Below are positions 1 to 7,684 of a stretch of 12,438 nucleotides of DNA, one piece after another (the stretch's first letter is position 1; every line of letters starts with the position of its first letter). Origin of the DNA: Rhodospirillaceae bacterium CCH5-H10. GTDB taxonomy: Bacteria; Pseudomonadota; Alphaproteobacteria; Reyranellales; Reyranellaceae. The DNA lies in assembly GCA_001557035.1 (NCBI GenBank), contig LSKJ01000651.1, forward strand, positions 1 through 12,438, read 5' to 3'. A program made the translations under genes and the position numbers. The notes under the pieces were generated by a model. The model was not told the DNA's origin, made no database searches, and saw only the letters and a list, made by a program, of their open reading frames with translations.

Positions 1-2
1 GA

Positions 3-1919
3 CCCAAGGCGCGCGCCGAGTTCACCTTCACGCCGGCGCTGCTCACCACCGACAATCGCCTGCAGTTCCGCTTCACGCTGAAGGGGCAGGGGGCGACCGC
101 CTGCAAGGTCGATCGCGACAAGGCCATCTGGGTGAACATCGAGCCGGCGACGTTCATCTTCCTCAGCACGACGCGGCTGCCGCTGGCCGACGACCTGTCC
201 TTCCTGCCACGCCCCTTCGCCGACCCGAAGGATCCGCTGCCGCTCAACCTGCCGTTCGTCCTGCCGGCCAACCCGGATCCCGACACGCTGCAGGCGGCGG
301 GTATGGTGGCCGGCTATTTCGGCCTGATCGCCGGCGCCAAGGGCGCAACTTTTCCCGTGCAATATACCGGCCTGCCCGCGGGCAATGCCGTCGTGCTGGT
401 CCTGGGCGGCAACTATCCAGCCGGAATCGCCGCCATTCCCGGCCAGGGGCCTCGGGTCGCGGTGGTCGCCAATCCTTCCCAGGTCGACAGCAAGCTGCTG
501 CTGATCGTCGGCGAGAACGCGGAGGAGCTTCAGGCCGCCGCCGGGACGCTGGCCACGGCGCCGGCGAAACTGAACGGCGGCTGGTCGGCCGCCGCCGAAC
601 CCCTGCCGCCGCCGCGGCAGGCCTATGACGCGCCGAAATGGATCCCCAGCAATCGCCCGGTGCGGCTGGGTGAACTGGCCGATGGCGGAGCCCTGAACGG
701 CCGCCGGCTGATCGACTCGCCGCAGATTTCCTTCCGCACGGCACCCGACCTGTTCTTCGGCGCCCTGTCGGGCGGCACGATGTACCTGCACATCCGCCGT
801 GCCGACGACAGCTGGATCGATGCCGGCAATTCGCGCGTCTTCGTCGACCTGAACCGGAAGGTCGTCGGCGAGATCCCGCTGGAGCCGAAACTCAAGGTGC
901 TGTCGCGGCTGAAGGAATGGCTGTTTCCCGGCAAGGCCGAGGATCGCGTGAGCCAGGTGTTGCTGCCGGGCTTCCAGCTCGTGAGCCAGAACCACCTCGA
1001 GTTCATGTTCGAGTTGCGCGCCAAGGCGGATGCGGACTGCGAGATGCTGGATTGGAGCGATCGCACCGGCATCGATCCGAATTCGACCATCGACCTCAGC
1101 CGCGTCGCCCACTTCGCCGCCTTCCCGAACCTCGCGTTGTTTGCGAATGCGGGCTTTCCCTTCACCCGCTACGCCGATCTCTCCACCACCGCTTTCGTGA
1201 TGCCGGAGACTTCCGCGCCGGAGGAAGTCCAGGCGATGCTCAATCTGCTGGGCATGATGGCCGATTCCACGGGGGTGACGCCGACCCGCTTCAAGGTGGC
1301 CGATGCCGCCCGCGTCGACCAGGTCGCCGACCGCGACCTCATCGTCATCGGGCTCCAGTCGTCGCAGCCGCTGCTGAAGGACTGGGCAGCCAACAATTCG
1401 GTGCAGATCACGAGCACCAGCGTCGCCCCGGGACCCGGCTTGACCTTCTGGCAGCGCCAGCTCCAGCCGGTCGATCCCCGCGCGCCCTACTATCGTGGGG
1501 CGGCACCCGAACTGGCCAAGGCCAATCTCGGCAAGCCCTACGCCTATCTCACGAGCTTCTGGTCTCCCCTGAACGCCGACCGGCTGGTCGTCATGGTCGG
1601 CAGCACCCAGCCGGCCAACCTCGTCGAAATGAGCAACCAGCTCGGCGATCCCGAGCAGGTAGCCAACGTGCAGGGCGATTTCTATTATCTGTCAGGCGGT
1701 AAGGGCGAGTTCTATACGTCCGGTATCAGGAAGTTCGTGGGTGGATTGCCAATTTGGTGGCGAATTCAATGGCTTGCGGGATCTTTCGAGCTCGCTGCAT
1801 TCATTTGCGTGATTTGTGTTATATTGATTTTTGCAGTGACGATCGAACGCTTCTCTGCACACCGGGCGAGCCGAATACTCGTGCGGGGGCTACCCAATCC
1901 ACCAACGGAAACCGTTTGA
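3..1919 (+). CDS. bcsB: Cellulose synthase regulatory/periplasmic subunit BcsB (5' partial)
   Basis: BcsB is the periplasmic, inner-membrane-anchored partner of the cellulose synthase BcsA; it is needed for glucan polymerisation and guides the chain through the periplasm. The frame is open from the first complete codon at base 3, so the true start is upstream; 638 codons are visible, against roughly 750-800 in the family. Family-like segments are seen: a stretch around 450-560 resembling the repeated carbohydrate-binding/flavodoxin-like region (RVAVVANP, LLLIVGENAEELQ), then the strongly BcsB-like LALFANAGFPFTRYADLS near 1131-1184, followed by DRDLIVIG near 1336. The protein ends in one hydrophobic helix (about bases 1778-1846, FELAAFICVICVILIFAV) and a short basic cytoplasmic tail, which matches the known C-terminal anchor that packs against BcsA. 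bcsC follows after 12 bases. The codons of the anchor are unusually AT-rich for the locus. Identification is confident; the N-terminus cannot be judged. Confidence 0.95.
   Translation, partial: PKARAEFTFTPALLTTDNRLQFRFTLKGQGATACKVDRDKAIWVNIEPATFIFLSTTRLPLADDLSFLPRPFADPKDPLPLNLPFVLPANPDPDTLQAAGMVAGYFGLIAGAKGATFPVQYTGLPAGNAVVLVLGGNYPAGIAAIPGQGPRVAVVANPSQVDSKLLLIVGENAEELQAAAGTLATAPAKLNGGWSAAAEPLPPPRQAYDAPKWIPSNRPVRLGELADGGALNGRRLIDSPQISFRTAPDLFFGALSGGTMYLHIRRADDSWIDAGNSRVFVDLNRKVVGEIPLEPKLKVLSRLKEWLFPGKAEDRVSQVLLPGFQLVSQNHLEFMFELRAKADADCEMLDWSDRTGIDPNSTIDLSRVAHFAAFPNLALFANAGFPFTRYADLSTTAFVMPETSAPEEVQAMLNLLGMMADSTGVTPTRFKVADAARVDQVADRDLIVIGLQSSQPLLKDWAANNSVQITSTSVAPGPGLTFWQRQLQPVDPRAPYYRGAAPELAKANLGKPYAYLTSFWSPLNADRLVVMVGSTQPANLVEMSNQLGDPEQVANVQGDFYYLSGGKGEFYTSGIRKFVGGLPIWWRIQWLAGSFELAAFICVICVILIFAVTIERFSAHRASRILVRGLPNPPTETV
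1904..1916. repeat. Short inverted repeat at the bcsB/bcsC junction
   Basis: AACGG (1904-1908) and CCGTT (1912-1916) are exact reverse complements around an AAA spacer, directly before the bcsB stop codon. In RNA this would be a small 5-bp hairpin 15 bases ahead of the bcsC start; in DNA it could be an operator half-site pair. It is short enough to occur by chance. Confidence 0.25.
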
Positions 1920-1931
1920 GTCCGGGGGCTT

Positions 1932-4900
1932 ATGACGAGGACTGACCGATCCGAGCGAAGAAGCGCCCTGAAGAGCGTTCTCGCCAGCGCGGTCGTCGTT
2001 CTGGCCGCATCCGAAGTATCGGCCGCGCCGCCTGCGTCGGCCGATCCCTCGACCTCTTCGTCGGTGTACGGTCTGCTCTTCGAGCAGGCGACGATGTGGC
2101 GCGAGCGCAATCGCCCCGACCTCGCCGCGCAGTCGCTGCGCAAGATCCTCGAGAGCCAGCCCGACAATACCGAGGCGTTGTTCCAGCTCGGCTCCATCGA
2201 GTTGCAGAGCCAGCGCTTCGAGCAGGTGCGGGCCACGATCCAGCGGCTGCGCCAGATCGATCCCGGCGATGCCCGGGCGGCCGAACTGGAGCGCGCGATG
2301 GCGATCGGCCAGACCGACGAGGTGGCGCTGGCCGAGGCCCGCCGTCTGGCCGCGGCGGGCGCCTACGATCGCGCGATCGCCGCCTATCAACGCGCCTTTC
2401 GCGGCGGCCCGCCGCCCTTCGACCTGGCAGTCGAGTATTACGAGACGCTGGCCGGGACGGGCACCGGCTGGGAAGAGGCGCGCATCCGCCTCAAGGCGCT
2501 GGCCGAGCGAAGCTATGCGACGTCCCGCACCAAGTTCGCCTATGCCCGCGTCCTGACCTACAACGAGCAGACAAGGCGCGAAGGCATCGTCCTGCTGGCT
2601 GAACTGGCAAGCGATCCTGCCGTCGGTCAGGCCTCGTTCGAGGCGATGCGCCAGGCCATGCTCTGGCTCACGGTCGGGCCGCAGGACAAGCCCTTCTTCG
2701 AGTCCTATCTGAAGCGCTTCCCCGGCGACACGATGGTGCGCGACCGGCTCATCGATTCGCAGCGGCCGGTGCGGCAGGACCCGATCGGCGCGGCGCTCAA
2801 CGAGGCCTACCGTCTCGCCGACCAGGGTTTGAACGACCAGGCGGCCGCCCGTTTCGAGGGCATCCTCCAGTCCGATCCCGGCAACGCCGACGCAGTGGCC
2901 GGCATCGGCATCGTGCGCCTGCGCCAGGAACGGTTTGCCGACGCCAAGGACCAGCTCGACAAGGCCATCAGGATGGCGCCGAGCCGGGCCGCCGAATGGG
3001 CGCCGGCGCTCGAGTCGGCCAACTTCTGGCTGTCCTACCGCGATGCCGTCGCGATGCGCGACCGGGGCGACTTCGCCCAGGCGGAGAAGATCGTGCGGCC
3101 GCTGGCCGACCATACCGGCACGGCCAAGGAACGCGGCATGGCGCAGGCCCTGATGGGCGACCTGCTGCGTCGCCAGGGCAAGGCGCGCGAGGCCGAAAGC
3201 TACTATCGCGACGCACTGAACCGCGATCCGGGCAACAAGGAAGCGCAGGCCGGGCTCTACCAGGTCATGACCGCGCAGGGCCGGGACACCCGCACCGAGC
3301 CGCTGCTCGCCAACCTCGATCCCTCGGTGCGCAACCGCATCCAGTCCGATGGCAGCCAGGAGGCCGCGCAACGCCTGCGTACCCAGGCCGTCGGCCTCGA
3401 GCGTTCGCAGCCCGAGCGCGCCGAACAGCTTTTCCGCGAAGCCATGCGCCTGGATTCGTCCAGCCCATGGACCCGCTACGATTTTGCGAAGTTCCTGGTG
3501 AAGCGCGGGCGGGCCGCCGAAGCGCAGGCGCTGATCGACGAGCTGGTCGCCAGCGGTCGGCCGGAGAGCCTCTACGCGGCCGCCGTCTTCTATTCCGAAC
3601 AGCAGCGCACCGGCGAAGCCGTCGCCTTGCTCGACCGGATCCCGGTCAACCAGCGCTCGGCGCGGATGAACACGCTGCGCAATGACCTGCGCAATGCCGG
3701 CGACATCGACCAGCTCATCGCCGCGGCGAAAGCGGGCGACGCGGGCGCGCGCGCCACGCTGGCGGCGCGGGCCAATGCCGCGAATGCGACACCCGCGCAG
3801 CAGGCCAATGCGGCGCTGGCGCTGGCGAAGATCGGCGAACGCGCGCAGGCCATGGCGGTCGTGCGCCGGCTGCAGGTCCGCAACGATCTCAGCGCCGACA
3901 CGCTGCGCACGATGTTTTATGCCGCGTCGGAAGCTGGTCAGGACGGCGAGGCCAACGCGCTGCTGGCGCGCATCTCCAGGAACACCGGCGGCCGGGACGT
4001 GGCGGGCCTGCAGGAATCGCTGGCGATCCAGCAGTCCGACCGGCTGCGCCAGCAGAAGAACCTGACGGCGGCCTACGACGTCTTGCTGCCCTACGTGTCC
4101 GGTCCGTCGCCCAGCGTCGGGGCGCGATTGGCGCTGGCGCGGGTCTACAAGGATTCGGGATTCAGCGAGCAGGCGATCCAGGTGCTCGATGGCATCATGG
4201 TGTCGTCGCCGGCGGATCCCGACACGCTGCAGCAGGCCGTGAACATCGCGGTCGATCTCAAGCGCTACGAGCGGGCGGACGTCTGGCTGGCCGAGGCGAT
4301 GCGCCTGCAGCCGCAGAACCCGCGCCTCTACATGGTCCAGGCCCGCCTGCTGCGCGCGCGCGGCGATACGACGGGCGCCAAGCGCGCCCTCGATACGGCC
4401 CAGCAGCTCAATCGCGGCCTGGGTCAGAGCGAACTCGTTCCGGTCCCCGCGCCGCCCTCGCGCGGCGGCGCGCCCGTCCAGCGCGCGGCGGTAGAGCCGT
4501 CCCGCAGCACCGTTCCCAATTCCGGCGCGACCGTGCCCGAGCGCGGGGCGGACGTGGCGGCGCTCAGACCCGTCGGAAAGAACGACGACGCCGCGCTGAT
4601 GGCCGAATTCGAACGGCGAGTCGCTGGAAAGAAATCGACTGGCACCGACAGCGCGCCCAGCCGCTCCGATGTCATGTCGCTCGACCGTCCGTCGCTGGCG
4701 ACGCCGGCCGTGCTGACGGCACAGGCGGGTCCGGTGCGCGCAGAGCCCATCCAGGTCGCGCAGGGCAATCCGCTGGTGCCCCTGCGCCGGCCGGGCGGGG
4801 AGAGCAGCGCGAGCTCTTCGGTGACCGCCATGACGCCGCCTCCCTTGCCGGGCACTCCGGGCGCGCCGTCCGGCTCGATGGGCGACACCGATCCGCTCAG

Positions 4901-6029
4901 CCGCGAGATCGACCGCGAACTCAACTCGCTGAAGAAGCAGACGGCGATCATCGTCGACGGCGGACTGGGCTTCCGCGGCCGGTCAGGCGAATCGGGCCTC
5001 GGCCGGGTCAACGAACTCAACGTGCCGGTCAAGGCCCGCATCCCCGTCGGCAACGCAGCCCTCGTGCCGACGGTCATGCCGGTCACGCTCGACGCCGGAA
5101 CGATCGCGGCCGACCCGTCGACCCTGGCACGCTACGGTGCGAATTCGATCGTCGGACTGGCCGGCGTCATTCAGCCCAACAACGCGCGGGCGACCGGCAT
5201 CGCTTTCGGCATGGGCATCGATTGGGGCCGCCTCACCGCGGATGTCGGCAGTACGCCGCTCGGCTTCCCGATCACCAATATCGTCGGTGGCCTGGCGTGG
5301 AACCAGCCGCTGGGCAACACGATGAACATGAAGCTCGAGGCGTCGCGCCGGGCGGTCACGGATTCGGTCCTTTCCTATGCCGGTGTGACCGATCCCATCA
5401 CCGGCACGACCTGGGGCGGCGTGATCCGCAACGGCGGCGAGGCGATCGTGAGCTACGACGACCAGACGCTCGGCATCTACACGAAGTTCGCCTACGGCTA
5501 CTACACGGGCAACAACGTCCCGACCAACCAGTCCTACGAGTTCACCTCGGGCGCCTATTTCCGCCCCGTCAAGGACGAGAACCAGGAACTCAAGGTCGGA
5601 ATCTCGGCCACCTACCTCAGCTACAACCAGAACCTCAGCTACTTCACGTTCGGCCAGGGCGGCTACTTCAGCCCGCAGAGCTTCTACAGCCTGACTTTCC
5701 CCGTCGACTGGACGGAGACGTCGGGCCGGTTCACCTACAGTGCGGGCGCAACGCTGGGCGTTCAGAGCATCCAGCAGAGTTCTGCGCTCTTCTTCCCGAA
5801 CAATTACTACCTGCAGAACGCGGCGAACATTCTCGCGTCGAGCGGCGCCATTGCGATCGCCCCGATCTTCCCGTCGCAGAGCAACACCGGCATCGCCTTC
5901 GGCCTGCGACTGGGCTTCGAATATGCCGCCACGGACCGGACGTCGATCGGCGCCAAGGCCAATTTCGACAACGCATACCAGTACGATCAGGGCACAATTC
6001 TGCTATTCCTGAAAAGCTCGTTCAACTAG
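1932..6029 (+). CDS. bcsC: Cellulose synthase outer-membrane export protein BcsC
   Basis: BcsC spans the periplasm with a TPR solenoid and ends in a beta-barrel (16 strands in the known structure) that exports cellulose across the outer membrane. The protein has 1365 residues, longer than the E. coli protein of about 1157. It starts with a Sec-type signal peptide (basic residues 1-14, hydrophobic core about 15-26, likely cleavage after VSA at 31). TPR-like helical repeats run from about 50 to 830, with typical motifs such as ALFQLGSIEL near 82, AVAGIGIVRL near 321 and AQALMGDLLRRQGK near 400. Residues about 597-640 are very alanine-rich. A proline/serine-rich, probably disordered linker covers about 832-988. 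The conserved BCSC_C entry region follows (SREIDRELNSL near 990, GFRGRSGESGLGR near 1012), then the barrel with alternating aromatic and glycine strands, ending FLKSSFN. The ATG at 1932 fits the signal peptide; a G-run (1924-1928) sits only 3 bases upstream, so the Shine-Dalgarno is weak and coupling to bcsB is likely. Confidence 0.96.
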   Translation: MTRTDRSERRSALKSVLASAVVVLAASEVSAAPPASADPSTSSSVYGLLFEQATMWRERNRPDLAAQSLRKILESQPDNTEALFQLGSIELQSQRFEQVRATIQRLRQIDPGDARAAELERAMAIGQTDEVALAEARRLAAAGAYDRAIAAYQRAFRGGPPPFDLAVEYYETLAGTGTGWEEARIRLKALAERSYATSRTKFAYARVLTYNEQTRREGIVLLAELASDPAVGQASFEAMRQAMLWLTVGPQDKPFFESYLKRFPGDTMVRDRLIDSQRPVRQDPIGAALNEAYRLADQGLNDQAAARFEGILQSDPGNADAVAGIGIVRLRQERFADAKDQLDKAIRMAPSRAAEWAPALESANFWLSYRDAVAMRDRGDFAQAEKIVRPLADHTGTAKERGMAQALMGDLLRRQGKAREAESYYRDALNRDPGNKEAQAGLYQVMTAQGRDTRTEPLLANLDPSVRNRIQSDGSQEAAQRLRTQAVGLERSQPERAEQLFREAMRLDSSSPWTRYDFAKFLVKRGRAAEAQALIDELVASGRPESLYAAAVFYSEQQRTGEAVALLDRIPVNQRSARMNTLRNDLRNAGDIDQLIAAAKAGDAGARATLAARANAANATPAQQANAALALAKIGERAQAMAVVRRLQVRNDLSADTLRTMFYAASEAGQDGEANALLARISRNTGGRDVAGLQESLAIQQSDRLRQQKNLTAAYDVLLPYVSGPSPSVGARLALARVYKDSGFSEQAIQVLDGIMVSSPADPDTLQQAVNIAVDLKRYERADVWLAEAMRLQPQNPRLYMVQARLLRARGDTTGAKRALDTAQQLNRGLGQSELVPVPAPPSRGGAPVQRAAVEPSRSTVPNSGATVPERGADVAALRPVGKNDDAALMAEFERRVAGKKSTGTDSAPSRSDVMSLDRPSLATPAVLTAQAGPVRAEPIQVAQGNPLVPLRRPGGESSASSSVTAMTPPPLPGTPGAPSGSMGDTDPLSREIDRELNSLKKQTAIIVDGGLGFRGRSGESGLGRVNELNVPVKARIPVGNAALVPTVMPVTLDAGTIAADPSTLARYGANSIVGLAGVIQPNNARATGIAFGMGIDWGRLTADVGSTPLGFPITNIVGGLAWNQPLGNTMNMKLEASRRAVTDSVLSYAGVTDPITGTTWGGVIRNGGEAIVSYDDQTLGIYTKFAYGYYTGNNVPTNQSYEFTSGAYFRPVKDENQELKVGISATYLSYNQNLSYFTFGQGGYFSPQSFYSLTFPVDWTETSGRFTYSAGATLGVQSIQQSSALFFPNNYYLQNAANILASSGAIAIAPIFPSQSNTGIAFGLRLGFEYAATDRTSIGAKANFDNAYQYDQGTILLFLKSSFN

Positions 6030-6051
6030 GTCGCTTTACAACGGTCGTTCG

Positions 6052-6540
6052 ATGGCTGTCCGCCCTGCAAACAATTCATTCGACGCGATGACCCTGGCTG
6101 CCGCGGCCCGGCGCTCCAGCCCGGCGCACTGGCGGATCTTCATGGAGGCGCTGGGCACGGCGCTGTCGCAGGTCGCGGGCGACGAACAGGCACTTCGCGT
6201 CCTGGCCGCTGTCGGGGCGACCATCGCCCGCGAACAGCCCGTGCCGGTCTGCAATTCCCTGGCCGACCTCAAGGCCGCGATGAATGGCGGCCTGCAGACC
6301 CTGGACTGGGGGCAGGTCGACATCTACGAGGCCGAGAAGGCGCTCGAATTCGTCGTCGTAGGCTATCCGTGCTTCGAGGGCGTCGAGGCGCAGACGGCGT
6401 TCGCCGCCATTCTCGAAGCGCTGATGGAAGGCTGGCTCGCCCAGCAGGCGGCACGATCCGGCCTCTCGATGCGTCTCGTCGAGCGCGGCAGCGGGCCTTA
6501 TCCGCCCCTCGTCTTTCGCTACGAACGGTCCGGCGCCTAG
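6052..6540 (+). CDS. bcsD: Cellulose synthase subunit BcsD
   Basis: BcsD is a small protein found in type I bcs operons. In Komagataeibacter it is known to form a periplasmic octameric ring through which glucan chains pass, improving crystalline packing. This protein has 162 residues against about 156 in Komagataeibacter, with no signal peptide, which is normal for the family. Visible features are the N-terminal helix SPAHWRIFMEALGTAL (about 23-38), the central CNSLADLKAAMN followed by LDWGQVDIYE (about 67-92), and the C-terminal LEALMEGWLAQQA near 122-134 followed by a hydrophobic strand PPLVFRYE. This order (helix, Lxx(L/A)xN region, W-G-x-V strand, long helix ending xxW) matches BcsD, although overall similarity looks low. 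The position directly between bcsC and bcsZ strengthens the call. No clear Shine-Dalgarno precedes ATG 6052; an in-frame ATG at 6088 is an alternative, also without one. The bcsZ start follows the stop codon after 2 bases. Confidence 0.88.
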   Translation: MAVRPANNSFDAMTLAAAARRSSPAHWRIFMEALGTALSQVAGDEQALRVLAAVGATIAREQPVPVCNSLADLKAAMNGGLQTLDWGQVDIYEAEKALEFVVVGYPCFEGVEAQTAFAAILEALMEGWLAQQAARSGLSMRLVERGSGPYPPLVFRYERSGA

Positions 6541-6542
6541 CC

Positions 6543-7604
6543 ATGGGCCAGCGTCGGTCGCCAGACGGTTCGCGCCGGCGCCTTCTGGCGGGCGGTGTCG
6601 GTCTCGCGGCACTGTCGCTCTGGCCGGCCCTCGCCCGCGCCGACCAGAACTGGCAGACCTACAGGCGCCGCTTCATCGTCGACGACCGGCGGGTGATCGA
6701 CAGCGGCAACAACAACGTCAGTCACTCCGAGAGCCAGGGGTGGGGGCTTCTGTTTGCGCAGAGCTACGACGACAAGGAGACGTTCGCGAAGATCTGGGAC
6801 TGGACGTCGAAGTCCCTGCAGCGCGGCGACGGTCTCTTCTCGTGGCGTTGGTCGCCCAATACCACCGATCCCGTTCCCGACAAGAACAACGCCGCCGACG
6901 GCGACATCCTGATCGCCTGGGCGCTCATCCGGGCCGCCGCCAAGTGGAACGAGCCGCGCTGGCTGGCGCCGGCCAAGCGCATCCAGTCCGCCGTGCTCGA
7001 CCGGCTGGTAATCGAATCGAACGGAAAGCTCATCCTCCTGCCGGGGCTGCAGGGATTCGTCCGCGGCAGCCGGCACGTGGTCAACCTGTCCTACTATGTC
7101 TGGCCGGCCTTTCACGATTTTGCCGCGCAACCCGGCGACCAGACCCGGTGGCGGCGCCTGGAAGCGGACGGGCTGTGGCTGGTCGACAATGCGGCTTTCG
7201 GCGATTACCGGCTGCCGCCCGACTGGCTCCTGTTCGGAAACCAGGTCCTGCGGGTCGCCGACGACTGGAAGCCCTATTTCGGTTTCGATGCCATTCGTAT
7301 CCCGCTCTATCTCGCGTGGCACAACCAGGCCTCGCGCCTCGGCCGTTTCCTTACGGCGTGGCGGACGCCGCGCTTTGCCGGACGGCCGCCGGCCTGGATC
7401 GATCTCGACACCGGCGGCGTAGCGCCGTATCCGTCGAGCGGCGGCTACGTCGCGGTTTCGTCGGTCACGCAATACGTCGCCGACGGCAACAAGGGGGCCG
7501 CGCCGGTCGCAACCGTAGGCGACGAGGACGATTACTATTCCGCCAGCCTCAAGCTGCTTGCAAACATCGCCGGCCAGGAAGCCCCGCGTGCGAAACGCGG
7601 GTAG
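6543..7604 (+). CDS. bcsZ: Periplasmic endo-1,4-beta-glucanase BcsZ, glycoside hydrolase family 8
   Basis: This GH8 cellulase hydrolyses internal beta-1,4 bonds of cellulose by inversion; in bcs operons it trims or untangles nascent glucan in the periplasm. I chose ATG 6543 (353 residues) because it puts a signal peptide at the N-terminus and lies 2 bases after the bcsD stop; the same frame is open further upstream but inside bcsD. The signal has a twin-arginine-like SRRRLL at residues 10-15, a hydrophobic core 14-30 and an ARA cleavage site at 31-33. Catalytic features are present: E63 in SHSESQGWG is the conserved general acid position, NNAADGDILIAWAL (D119, D121) is the substrate-binding GH8 motif, and D249 in FGFDAIRIP occupies the position assigned as general base in GH8 subfamily a. 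SWRW near 100 and DDYYSASLKLLA near the C-terminus are also typical. There is no good Shine-Dalgarno, so translational coupling to bcsD is likely. The enzyme looks intact. Confidence 0.95.
   Translation: MGQRRSPDGSRRRLLAGGVGLAALSLWPALARADQNWQTYRRRFIVDDRRVIDSGNNNVSHSESQGWGLLFAQSYDDKETFAKIWDWTSKSLQRGDGLFSWRWSPNTTDPVPDKNNAADGDILIAWALIRAAAKWNEPRWLAPAKRIQSAVLDRLVIESNGKLILLPGLQGFVRGSRHVVNLSYYVWPAFHDFAAQPGDQTRWRRLEADGLWLVDNAAFGDYRLPPDWLLFGNQVLRVADDWKPYFGFDAIRIPLYLAWHNQASRLGRFLTAWRTPRFAGRPPAWIDLDTGGVAPYPSSGGYVAVSSVTQYVADGNKGAAPVATVGDEDDYYSASLKLLANIAGQEAPRAKRG
7583..7601 (+). other. Perfect 7-bp hairpin at the 3' end of bcsZ
   Basis: CCCGCGT (7583-7589) and ACGCGGG (7595-7601) are exact reverse complements around a GCGAA loop, ending one base before the bcsZ stop codon. 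There is no T-run after it, so it is not a standard intrinsic terminator. It could protect the 3' end of a processed bcs mRNA or attenuate reading into the downstream REC-EAL gene. In GC-rich coding sequence such a stem can also arise by chance. Confidence 0.35.
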
Positions 7605-7670
7605 CGGGTTGCGCCCGGCGGAGTTTTGCACCAGTCATGGTAGTCCCGGGACGGTGAGTTTCGTGGCTTC

Positions 7671-7684
7671 GAGGATATCGTTTG
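7671..7684 (+). promoter_or_regulatory. Shine-Dalgarno that fixes a TTG start
   Basis: GAGG at 7671-7674 lies 7 bases before TTG 7682. An in-frame TGA at 7655-7657 bounds the reading frame upstream, and no ATG or GTG lies between it and 7682. The next downstream alternatives would cut into the first strand of the receiver domain. The TTG is therefore the best start for the REC-EAL gene. A TTG start usually lowers translation, which would suit a low-copy regulator. Confidence 0.75.

Noticed and set aside
1932..2030. Tat-like ERRSALK in the BcsC signal peptide.
   Set aside because: The F/L positions of the motif do not fit well, and an outer-membrane barrel must pass the inner membrane unfolded through Sec.
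1890..3371. A 493-codon open frame on the - strand opposite bcsC.
   Set aside because: It lies fully antisense to clear BcsC TPR sequence, has the Arg/Gly/Leu-rich composition of a GC-rich shadow frame, and shows no domain I recognise.
6537..7631. A 364-codon open frame on the - strand opposite bcsZ.
   Set aside because: It is the mirror of an intact GH8 enzyme with all catalytic residues; no signal, motif or ribosome site of its own.
7637..7657. A six-codon frame (ATG 7637 to TGA 7655) in the gap before the REC-EAL gene.
   Set aside because: Too short, no ribosome site, and it does not overlap the TTG start.
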